In this document: positions 1 through 5,448 of the stretch, piece by piece | Position numbering within the stretch: position 1 is the first letter of the stretch | Layout: the number at the start of each line of letters is the position of its first letter | Assembly (NCBI GenBank): GCA_009885275.1 | Contig: VFKY01000162.1 | Span: forward strand, 1-5,448 | Source of the DNA: Verrucomicrobiota bacterium | GTDB lineage: Bacteria; Verrucomicrobiota; Verrucomicrobiia; Verrucomicrobiales; Verrucomicrobiaceae | Reading direction: 5' to 3' | Length of the DNA: 5,448 nucleotides | Program-made: the position numbers and the translations under genes | Notes under the pieces: generated by a model | What the model was told of the DNA's origin: nothing | Databases searched by the model: none | The model's input: only the letters and a program-made list of their open reading frames with translations

Positions 1-1
1 G

Positions 2-688
2 ACAGAACGCATGAGCGCCGAACCGCGCGAATGGATGCTCTGTCTTCCTTTGTTCAATGGCATCGAGAAATTAGAGATCGGAGTTAATATAGGCGCCACC
101 TTCGAAGGCGTCGCATCCAGACAGAAGGGGCTCGTTGTCTTTTACGGCACTTCCATCACGCACGGGGCATGTGCTTCAAGGCCTGGCATGTGTCATCCTG
201 CTATTCTTGGTCGGCGCCTTGATATGCCAGTGCTCAATCTCGGATTCTCGGGCAATGGCAAAATGGACGCTGCCGTCGGAGAGTATCTCTGTCAGTTGGA
301 TGCGGCAGTATTCATCATCGATTGTGCTCCAAACATGGATGCTAAATTGATTACGGAGCGCTGTATCCCCTTGGTAAAACAACTACGTGTTACCCGGCCG
401 GATACGCCGATTGTTCTGGTCGAAGATCGACGTAATTCCAACTCATGGATTCATGCAGATCGGGACACCCATCACACCGCTAACCACGCCGCATTGAAGG
501 AAGCGTTTGCTAAACTCAAGAGCGAAGGAGTTAGCAAACTGCATTACATCGAAGGCGACCACCTGTTGGGTGAGGATGGGGATGGAGCAACGGATGGGTC
601 GCATCCAAGCGATCTGGGCTTTGTGCGCCAAGCTGACATCATGGAGCCTGTGATTCGGCAAGCACTCAAGGAAGCGCCGGTGTTTTAG
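2..688 (+). CDS. SGNH/GDSL-type esterase, 5'-truncated by window edge
   Basis: Serine esterase of the SGNH hydrolase superfamily, expected to remove acyl or acetyl groups from sugars or similar esters. Residues are counted from the ATG at 11. Block I is GTSITHG (46-52) with nucleophile Ser48. The block II glycine lies in NLGFSGNGKM (about 76-85). The block III asparagine is Asn108 in DCAPNM. The last block, DGSHPSDLGF (195-204), supplies Asp195 and His198, so the triad is complete. Before the catalytic fold, residues 10-32 (LPLFNGIEKLEIGV) look like the end of the small N-terminal beta domain (GxDLY type) found in two-domain members. The frame is open to the left edge with no stop, so the ATG at 11 is probably internal and the true start, with any signal peptide, lies upstream. 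Substrate is unknown. The family call is firm; the two-domain reading is inferred from a short stretch. Confidence 0.88.
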   Translation, partial: TERMSAEPREWMLCLPLFNGIEKLEIGVNIGATFEGVASRQKGLVVFYGTSITHGACASRPGMCHPAILGRRLDMPVLNLGFSGNGKMDAAVGEYLCQLDAAVFIIDCAPNMDAKLITERCIPLVKQLRVTRPDTPIVLVEDRRNSNSWIHADRDTHHTANHAALKEAFAKLKSEGVSKLHYIEGDHLLGEDGDGATDGSHPSDLGFVRQADIMEPVIRQALKEAPVF

Positions 689-764
689 TGGCAGCGCAAG
701 ATCATCGTTCCATTCTACGGCTAATTAGCTTGCAAAAAATGGCGTGATCCTGTGAATTCAAGCC

Positions 765-2162
765 ATGTCTTTTTCACTGGATACACTCAAGCTTGCGATA
801 GAACAATCACCGGACAACGCACCATTGCTCTTGTTGTATGGGAAGGCATGCCTTGAAGAACTCAACCTCAATGATGCCCGCGATGCGTTCCTCAAAGTAA
901 TCCGGGGGGATCCAACGAATGCCAATGCCAGGCTTGGCATGGCCGAGGTTGTGCAAATGGAGGGGAAAACGTCAGAGGCCATTGTAAGACTGGAGCAGTT
1001 AATCGAAGAGATTCCTGATTATGCTCCCGCTTATGTTCAACTGAGCCGGATTCTTGTCAGTGATGGGGAACGTGAACGAGCTAGGGATATTTATGAAAAG
1101 GCACTGATATTAAATAAAAACCTGTCAGATAGCACCCTCGAAAAGGAGCTTTCAGAAGTTACCCCCAGTGGGTCGGATGATAAAATTAGAGATAAAAAAG
1201 CAGGCGTGACGGCCTCTGGCGAATACCTGCAAAAAGATTCTGCTGATGAGGACAATCATCCTCGTGGTGGAGCGGCCTATGATTTAGGCCTGTCTGATTT
1301 TGATCGTCCTAAAATCAGTTTCGCAGATGTGGGGGGGATGGATGCCGTGAAAGAGGAAATACGGATGAAGATCATCTACCCGCTGCAGCATTCGGAATTA
1401 TTCAAAGCTTACGATAAAAAAGTGGGAGGTGGAGTCCTGCTATATGGCCCCCCTGGTTGTGGCAAGACGCTCATCAGCAAAGCGACAGCAGGGGAGATTA
1501 AAGCCAATTTCATCTCGCTCGGATTACACCAAATTCTTGATATGTGGATTGGAAACTCTGAAAAAAACATGCACGAAGTTTTTCAGCTTGCGCGGCAGAA
1601 TGCCCCCTGTGTGCTTTTTTTTGACGAGGTAGACGCACTTGCTGCCGACCGTCGAGACCTTCGTCAAAGTGCGGGGCGAAATCTTATCAACCAGTTCCTT
1701 AGTGAGATGGATGGAGCTGAGTCAGAAAATGATGGGGTCCTCATTCTTGGAGCAACAAATGCACCCTGGCATATCGACCCTGCCTTCCGAAGACCGGGAC
1801 GTTTTGATCGGACGCTTTTCGTGCCTCCACCGGATGAGGAAGCGCGAGCGGCAATCATTGAAGTAATGGCAAGAAAAAAACCCATTTCAGAGCTTGATGC
1901 ACGAGTGTTGGCAAAGAAAACTGATAATTTCAGCGGGGCTGATGTTAAAGCTGTGTTTGATCTCGCGACAGAGCAGGTGCTCAATGAAGCTATGAAAACC
2001 GGCAAGGTTGTACCACTCAATACCAAAGATCTAGTCAAGGCGGCGGGTCGACACAAGCCGACCACTCGCGCGTGGTTTGAGAGCGCAAGAAATTACGCCA
2101 TGTATGCCAACCAATCTGGCTTTTACGATGATGTTCTTAAGTATCTTGGTCTTATCAAATAA
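765..2162 (+). CDS. TPR-AAA ATPase, Cdc48/p97 D2-like single-ring protein
   Basis: 465-residue ATPase expected to form a hexameric ring that threads or remodels protein substrates. Three TPR-like 34-residue units occupy about 17-50, 51-84 and 85-118. A charged, probably flexible linker follows (119-180), then a classical AAA domain from about 183. Visible motifs: Walker A GPPGCGKT (228-235), pore loop MWIGNSEKN (260-268), Walker B CVLFFDEVDAL (282-292) with Asp287 and Glu288, sensor 1 Asn332 in GATNAP, and arginine fingers in FRRPGRFDR (Arg343, Arg346). A small helical lid follows, with GADVKAV at 390-396. All catalytic residues are present. The pore loop and Walker B resemble the D2 ring of Cdc48/p97 more than FtsH, and there is no HExxH protease domain. 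The C-terminal WFESARNYAMYANQSGFYDDVLKYL region (437-461) is a pattern I recall from bacterial single-ring AAA proteins. The ATG at 765 has no clear Shine-Dalgarno but keeps the first TPR complete. Seventeen bases separate it from the next gene, implying an operon. Substrate is unknown; a general chaperone-unfoldase is the main alternative. Confidence 0.92.
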   Translation: MSFSLDTLKLAIEQSPDNAPLLLLYGKACLEELNLNDARDAFLKVIRGDPTNANARLGMAEVVQMEGKTSEAIVRLEQLIEEIPDYAPAYVQLSRILVSDGERERARDIYEKALILNKNLSDSTLEKELSEVTPSGSDDKIRDKKAGVTASGEYLQKDSADEDNHPRGGAAYDLGLSDFDRPKISFADVGGMDAVKEEIRMKIIYPLQHSELFKAYDKKVGGGVLLYGPPGCGKTLISKATAGEIKANFISLGLHQILDMWIGNSEKNMHEVFQLARQNAPCVLFFDEVDALAADRRDLRQSAGRNLINQFLSEMDGAESENDGVLILGATNAPWHIDPAFRRPGRFDRTLFVPPPDEEARAAIIEVMARKKPISELDARVLAKKTDNFSGADVKAVFDLATEQVLNEAMKTGKVVPLNTKDLVKAAGRHKPTTRAWFESARNYAMYANQSGFYDDVLKYLGLIK

Positions 2163-2179
2163 CATCACTTCAAGCATTT

Positions 2180-3478
2180 ATGGATTTATCGAATCGTGAT
2201 CAGCTCTCTGCACAAAGTTGCTATGAACGAGGGGAGTTGTTGCATATGCAGAAACGACACTCTGACGCAGCGGAGTGGTTTCAACGGGCCTTGCAGTCGG
2301 ACGCTAATCATGCGCAGAGTTACGCCATGCTTGCCATGTGTTGGATGCAGCATAAATCCACATCGAGCCAGTCCCTCGATGCGGCACAGCGGGCAGTTAG
2401 TCTGGAACCTGAGTCGGGATTTTTTCGGAGTATTTTGGCTTTGGCATTGGAGGGTACGGCCAAGGAAGGGCAGTATGCGATTTTCGAAGAAGCTCTCAGG
2501 GTCGCCCAAGAAGCGGTTGGTCTTGATCCAGATAGTGATTTTTCATACTCTGTTCTCGCGCAATCACATTTGAGAGTGAGGCAGTATGCAGAGGCAGAAA
2601 TCGCCGCAAGACGTGCATTGGCCCTAAATATCGATAATACCAGCGCTGCAGAGATACTGTCGCGCGCACTTCTGCAGCAGCACAAGGATGAAGATAATGC
2701 CGGTCTGGTTCGCTATCAACTCGAGAACAATCCAGAGGATGATAGCAGCCATACCAGCGCCGGATTACTTGCACTAAGACAAGGTGATCACAAGACTGCG
2801 AACATACATTTTTTGGAGGCATTGAGGCTAAATCCCATGAATGAGGGGGCACGCCTTGGATTAATAGATTCGTATAGAGCCAGATCCTGGATCTATGGAT
2901 TATTTCTTCGTTTCGCGCACTTCATGAATCGGTTTTCCGATAAGAATCAAACCAAGATCATGGTTCTAGGATTTATCGGATATCGAATAGCTCACGGAAT
3001 GCTGAACAAGACCCATCCCTTTTTGGCTTCTCTGGTATTGGCTTTATGGCTTACATTTGCGCTTTGGTCCCATCTGGCCCGCAGCATCGGTTCCTTTTTG
3101 ATGCTTTTTGATAAGTTTGCGCTGCGCTCTCTTAATCGGAAGGAAGTTTTGGAAGGCATTGTTGTTGGGCTGACAACAACTCTCGCCATAGGATCATTGT
3201 GTTATAGCTACTTTGCACCGACAGAAAAATTTCAATTGGTCGCTTTGGCTCTTCTCTTGTCAGCGACTGTATCCGCCGCCGCTTTTACCAACGACCATTA
3301 TATTGGGAAATGGATTTATAGTGCCGGAGCATTCATTGCTTGTTTGGCTTCATTGAGTTGTTTTTTGATTGAATTAATGAACATGAATGTGCCATTTTTT
3401 GGGGAGTTGTTTTTTTCCGCAGTGACTATCGGTGTTGCCGTGAGCTGGTTGCGAGCTCTCAGAGTTGGATATGTCTGA
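2180..3478 (+). CDS. TPR protein with C-terminal multi-helix membrane domain
   Basis: 432-residue protein with no N-terminal signal peptide. The first half holds about six TPR-like units (10-43, 44-79, 80-119, 120-153, 154-187, 188-221), the clearest ending in QRALQSDAN, RRALALNIDN and EALRLNPMN. A basic amphipathic stretch (230-252) links to a hydrophobic half with likely membrane segments near 258-274, 280-298, 322-345, 352-370, 378-398 and 404-428. The first of these is weak, so the count is five or six. The segment RARSWIYGLFLRFAHFMNRF (233-252) and the later DKFALRSLNRKEV (311-323) resemble a conserved pattern I recall in TPR membrane proteins of Bacteroidetes and Planctomycetes. The TPRs should face the cytoplasm, which suits recruitment of a soluble partner. 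It starts 17 bases after the TPR-AAA ATPase gene, so co-transcription is likely and the ATPase is the obvious candidate partner. No enzyme motif is visible. A scaffold or adaptor role is inference. Confidence 0.85.
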   Translation: MDLSNRDQLSAQSCYERGELLHMQKRHSDAAEWFQRALQSDANHAQSYAMLAMCWMQHKSTSSQSLDAAQRAVSLEPESGFFRSILALALEGTAKEGQYAIFEEALRVAQEAVGLDPDSDFSYSVLAQSHLRVRQYAEAEIAARRALALNIDNTSAAEILSRALLQQHKDEDNAGLVRYQLENNPEDDSSHTSAGLLALRQGDHKTANIHFLEALRLNPMNEGARLGLIDSYRARSWIYGLFLRFAHFMNRFSDKNQTKIMVLGFIGYRIAHGMLNKTHPFLASLVLALWLTFALWSHLARSIGSFLMLFDKFALRSLNRKEVLEGIVVGLTTTLAIGSLCYSYFAPTEKFQLVALALLLSATVSAAAFTNDHYIGKWIYSAGAFIACLASLSCFLIELMNMNVPFFGELFFSAVTIGVAVSWLRALRVGYV

Positions 3479-3497
3479 AAATCTGAATCGGGTGCAA

Positions 3498-3716
3498 TCA
3501 GGCAGCGATCAATCTGGCGGATGAGACCAGATTCTGAATCATCTGCCGACTTGGCAACTCTCGCACGATGCGTTTCTCTGCATTGACCTCTTCCATCCAG
3601 CGCAGAAGATTCTCGGGTTTATTTTTCGCGAGATCTGCCGTGCTATGAACTCCACACGCTTGAAGAAGTTTGGTATAGAGTGCTTTAGAATCGGAGGCTG
3701 CGGTCGAAGTCTTCAT
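3498..3716 (-). CDS. small DUF4332-like helix-hairpin-helix protein
   Basis: 72-residue protein. Its pattern 'LLQACGVHSTADLAKNKPENLLRWMEEVNAEKRIVRELPS' (read in parts, residues 17-56) matches what I recall of DUF4332: a short helix-hairpin-helix fold with 'GV.T..DLA..NPE.L...M.EVN..K..VR..PS'. Known members usually carry two or more such units and are longer; this one has a single unit and a short tail ending LVSSARLIAA, so it is a minimal form. A stop at 3738-3740 lies just upstream in frame, and the ATG at 3716 is the only Met start. No Shine-Dalgarno is visible. Its stop lies 19 bases from the stop of the convergent membrane TPR gene. Helix-hairpin-helix units often bind nucleic acid, but in this family function is not established. 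That this is a real gene is supported by the conserved-looking motif, not by length. Confidence 0.68.
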   Translation of the reverse strand: MKTSTAASDSKALYTKLLQACGVHSTADLAKNKPENLLRWMEEVNAEKRIVRELPSRQMIQNLVSSARLIAA

Positions 3717-3778
3717 GAAGGAAATGAGGATTGATATCTAAAAAATATACGACTTCATTCACTTTGGATATGAGGAGT

Positions 3779-3830
3779 GTTTCCATGTCTACATAAGATT
3801 CTCCCTGATGGGGAGAGTGCTTGTGGAAAC
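3779..3830. repeat. nested imperfect inverted repeat (hairpin-forming)
   Basis: The outer arms GTTTCCA (3779-3785) and TGGAAAC (3824-3830) are exact complements. Inside them TCTCCC (3800-3805) and GGGAGA (3811-3816) form a perfect 6-bp stem around a TGATG loop. The inner stem extends outward through T-G and A-T pairs and, past one bulged base (3819), through AAG/CTT (3795-3797 with 3820-3822). The left side has an 8-base bulge at 3786-3793. The wobble pairs favour folding of plus-strand RNA. It lies 35 bases past the stop of the minus-strand FG-GAP gene, where a terminator would sit, but no T-run follows on either strand. A terminator, RNA-processing site or dispersed palindromic repeat are all possible. 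Confidence 0.5.
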
Positions 3831-3865
3831 TGACTTAGCGTCTTCCTTGAACGGCTATGGTTCCA

Positions 3866-5059
3866 TTATTTCGCATCATTCCAATAGACCTTCACGTTTT
3901 TCGTGCGGCGACCGGAGGCAATGATGTCTAGTTTGCCATCACCATTCAGATCAGCCAACGCCAAGTCTTCGCAAGCCATGGTATTGTCATCAATGAGGTA
4001 GAGTTTCCATTCACTACCCGCTTCATTATTGGGAATGAATAGTTTAATGCCAACCTTATCGAGCTTGTTCTGCGCGGCTCGCCAACCAACGACGATTTGA
4101 TCGCGACCAAGTCCCAGTAGATCGCCGACTGCGAGGGCATGACCATCGGCAAGAGTGTCGTCCAGCACCGAGCGTTGTGGGGTTGTGTTATCACCCTTAC
4201 CATTATTGATTGTGTAAAAAGCGAGAGTGTTCCCGTGCATTGGTTCAATGCTGGCGACCATGAGTTTGTCTACGCCGAGCTTGCCAAGGCGAACTTCACC
4301 AATGCCTGGAAGCTCTGGCTTATAAGCGTAATGTTCAAGAGAGTGCTTGGATAAGAGTTTATCCTTCTCCCAAATAGCGGTGGTCAGTCCTTCAAGTCCA
4401 CCGATCACTAAGGCTTCGCGTTGTGAATCATCAAGTCGGGGTACGACATCAAAATTATGAGTCATGTGCATATCGTTGCACACCACTTCCGTTTTCCATT
4501 CGTCTTTGGGATTCGCAGGTCTTTGATAAGCCAGCACCTTTACGCCGTCGCCTTCTCCTTTTACATTGCCTTTACCGTGTAGAGGAACCACGACGAGATC
4601 AAAGCGTCCTTCACTGCGCTTTACCCATTTCATACGATGCGTCGTTGGCTCTGCGTGTAGCTTTACTGGCTCCCATTTTTGAGTGCGGTCCGTGGGAGGA
4701 ATGAGATAGAAGACTGCCCCGCTGTTCACGGTGTCACCGGGATTCCATTCAGCACCGACGGCAATCTCGCATTTACCGTCCCCATCAATGTCGCGCGCAG
4801 CGATGCAGACATTGTCGTGTTTTGTAAGGTTCTCAGCGATGATGTGTTTCGTCCAAGCAGGGTTTTCATACCAAACGATCTGCGTCTTGTCCGCAAGCAG
4901 GATATCGGGTTTGCCATCGCCCTGCACATCCGCCACCGCCAGACCGTAGCCAATTTCAATTTTGGTATCGACATCTTCAGCATGAAACATCGGCGCCATC
5001 TCTTGAGCTTGCATGGAGAAACCAACAGAGAGTATTAGAGAGATCAGGGTGACTTTCAT
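3866..5059 (-). CDS. secreted FG-GAP/VCBS repeat protein
   Basis: 397-residue exported protein with a beta-propeller fold expected. Residues 1-18 (MKVTLISLILSVGFSMQA) form a signal peptide with cleavage likely near Ala18. Calcium-binding FG-GAP loops are visible: DVQGDGKPD (44-52), DIDGDGKCE (90-98) and DLNGDGKLD (370-378), with a degenerate copy at 313-321 (DLLGLGRDQ). The blades between them are rich in 'VVVGW', 'LVVVPL' and 'VKVYWND' strands, and the copies at both ends suggest a propeller closing on itself. The frame remains open upstream to an ATG at 5110, but the added 17 residues would precede the signal peptide and the ATG would overlap the start of the divergent gene, so 5059 is preferred. 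No catalytic motif is visible. Such proteins bind or display at the cell surface and are abundant in Planctomycetes and Verrucomicrobia. Divergent to a secreted hydrolase, it may share its regulation. Ligand unknown. Confidence 0.88.
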   Translation of the reverse strand: MKVTLISLILSVGFSMQAQEMAPMFHAEDVDTKIEIGYGLAVADVQGDGKPDILLADKTQIVWYENPAWTKHIIAENLTKHDNVCIAARDIDGDGKCEIAVGAEWNPGDTVNSGAVFYLIPPTDRTQKWEPVKLHAEPTTHRMKWVKRSEGRFDLVVVPLHGKGNVKGEGDGVKVLAYQRPANPKDEWKTEVVCNDMHMTHNFDVVPRLDDSQREALVIGGLEGLTTAIWEKDKLLSKHSLEHYAYKPELPGIGEVRLGKLGVDKLMVASIEPMHGNTLAFYTINNGKGDNTTPQRSVLDDTLADGHALAVGDLLGLGRDQIVVGWRAAQNKLDKVGIKLFIPNNEAGSEWKLYLIDDNTMACEDLALADLNGDGKLDIIASGRRTKNVKVYWNDAK

Positions 5060-5108
5060 GGACTTGTTGTAATGCAATATTGATGCAAAGGCTACGTATT
5101 CTTTCTGC
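5060..5108. promoter_or_regulatory. divergent intergenic region with ATGCAA direct repeat
   Basis: Forty-nine bases separate the inferred start of the FG-GAP gene (minus strand) from the start of the alpha/beta hydrolase gene (plus strand). Two exact ATGCAA copies start at 5072 and 5083, 11 bases apart, so they fall on one face of the helix. The 8-bp palindrome CAATATTG (5075-5082) sits across them. This arrangement is what one expects of an operator shared by two divergent genes, but no clear -35/-10 pair can be seen on either strand and short repeats arise by chance. Both promoters would have to fit in this space or overlap coding sequence. Confidence 0.35.
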
Positions 5109-5448
5109 ATGAAATCACCGTCTCATATTTTAAAAGGCCTCGCTATATTTTTCATTTTCGCGGTGAGCCTGGCTCAGGCTGATTCCCCTTTGCCTGCGAC
5201 GATTTCGCCTTATTTTAAAGTGCCTGCCGAGTTTGATGGCAAGCTTGGCCCACAACGCTCACCGCTTCTTTTTAACGATGGTCGCGAAGTAAAAACGGCG
5301 GAGGACTGGGTAAAGCGCAGGGAAGAGATCAAATCGATATGGCATGGATTGATGGGGGAATGGCCTCCGGTCATCGAAAAGCCGAAGCTGGAAATTTTGG
5401 AGACTACGCATAGGGAAAGCTTTACGCAGCATCATATACGACTCCAGA
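5109..5448 (+). CDS. secreted alpha/beta hydrolase-family protein, 3'-truncated by window edge
   Basis: The first 113 codons are open to the right edge with no stop. Residues 1-24 (MKSPSHILKG then LAIFFIFAVSLAQA) form a clear signal peptide with cleavage after AQA, so the protein is exported. The mature part carries SPLLFNDGREVKTAEDWVKR (about 51-70), REEIKSIWHGLMGEWPPVIE (71-90) and TTHRESFTQHHIRL (99-112). This 'DG..V.T..DW..RR.EI......MGEWP' opening is what I recall from dienelactone-hydrolase-like and acetylxylan-esterase-like alpha/beta hydrolases of Planctomycetes and Verrucomicrobia, and it partly recalls CE15 glucuronoyl esterases. The nucleophile elbow and the rest of the triad lie beyond the window, so activity cannot be confirmed. 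It is divergent to the FG-GAP gene across a 49-base gap and has no evident Shine-Dalgarno. The start at 5109 is chosen because it gives a standard signal peptide. Confidence 0.72.
   Translation, partial: MKSPSHILKGLAIFFIFAVSLAQADSPLPATISPYFKVPAEFDGKLGPQRSPLLFNDGREVKTAEDWVKRREEIKSIWHGLMGEWPPVIEKPKLEILETTHRESFTQHHIRLQ

Noticed and set aside
720..729. Perfect palindrome GCTAATTAGC between the SGNH esterase and the TPR-AAA gene.
   Set aside because: It has no loop and so cannot be a terminator hairpin, and it is AT-rich and short enough to arise by chance. An operator role cannot be supported from one copy.
730..758. TTGCAA and TGAATT with 17-base spacing, resembling a promoter for the TPR-AAA gene.
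   Set aside because: The -10 box matches consensus at only three of six positions, too weak to call.
1664..2065. 133-codon open frame on the minus strand inside the AAA gene.
   Set aside because: It is antisense to conserved AAA motifs, and its product is serine- and arginine-rich with no recognisable pattern; it is a shadow of the real gene.
3516..3547. Hairpin GGCGGATGA / TCATCTGCC with a 14-base loop, placed where a terminator for the membrane TPR gene could be.
   Set aside because: It lies inside the coding end of the DUF4332-like gene, includes a wobble pair and has no T-run after it. It may act as a terminator across the convergent ends, but codon content explains it as well.
4423..5038. 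Several plus-strand open frames opposite the FG-GAP gene.
   Set aside because: They mirror the repeat-rich coding strand, have no family-like motif, and the opposite strand has clear FG-GAP loops and a signal peptide.
5060..5110. Upstream ATG at 5110 as the start of the FG-GAP protein.
   Set aside because: It would place 17 residues before a standard signal peptide and overlap the start codon of the divergent gene; the ATG at 5059 gives the expected N-terminus.

Overview
The window looks like ordinary chromosome from a bacterium of the Planctomycetes-Verrucomicrobia group or a near relative. The case rests on protein style: a two-domain SGNH esterase, an exported FG-GAP/VCBS repeat protein, an exported alpha/beta hydrolase of the 'RR-E-I ... 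G-E-W-P' type, and TPR-rich proteins. Shine-Dalgarno signals are weak or absent before every start. The lineage is inferred; no rRNA or marker gene is present.

Layout: (1) 2-688, plus strand, the 3' part of an SGNH/GDSL-type esterase gene that begins outside the window. (2) 765-2162 and 2180-3478, plus strand, a tight two-gene unit. The first gene encodes three TPRs joined to one classical AAA ATPase domain that closely resembles the D2 ring of Cdc48/p97. The second encodes about six TPRs followed by a multi-helix membrane domain. (3) 3498-3716, minus strand, a 72-residue protein resembling the helix-hairpin-helix DUF4332 family, convergent with the membrane TPR gene. (4) 3717-3865, a short intergenic stretch with a nested inverted repeat at 3779-3830. 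(5) 3866-5059, minus strand, a secreted FG-GAP repeat protein. (6) 5060-5108, a 49-base divergent intergenic region with an ATGCAA direct repeat. (7) 5109-5448, plus strand, the 5' part of a secreted alpha/beta hydrolase gene cut by the right edge.

How they may work together: the AAA and membrane TPR genes are the best candidates for a dedicated functional pair. The membrane protein could recruit the soluble ATPase through TPR-TPR or TPR-peptide contacts, so that unfolding or remodelling happens at the inner membrane. The outer genes (SGNH esterase, FG-GAP protein, alpha/beta hydrolase) fit extracytoplasmic breakdown of esterified polysaccharides, common in this group of bacteria, but nothing here proves a shared substrate. 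I see no mobile element, CRISPR array, tRNA, rRNA or phage gene.
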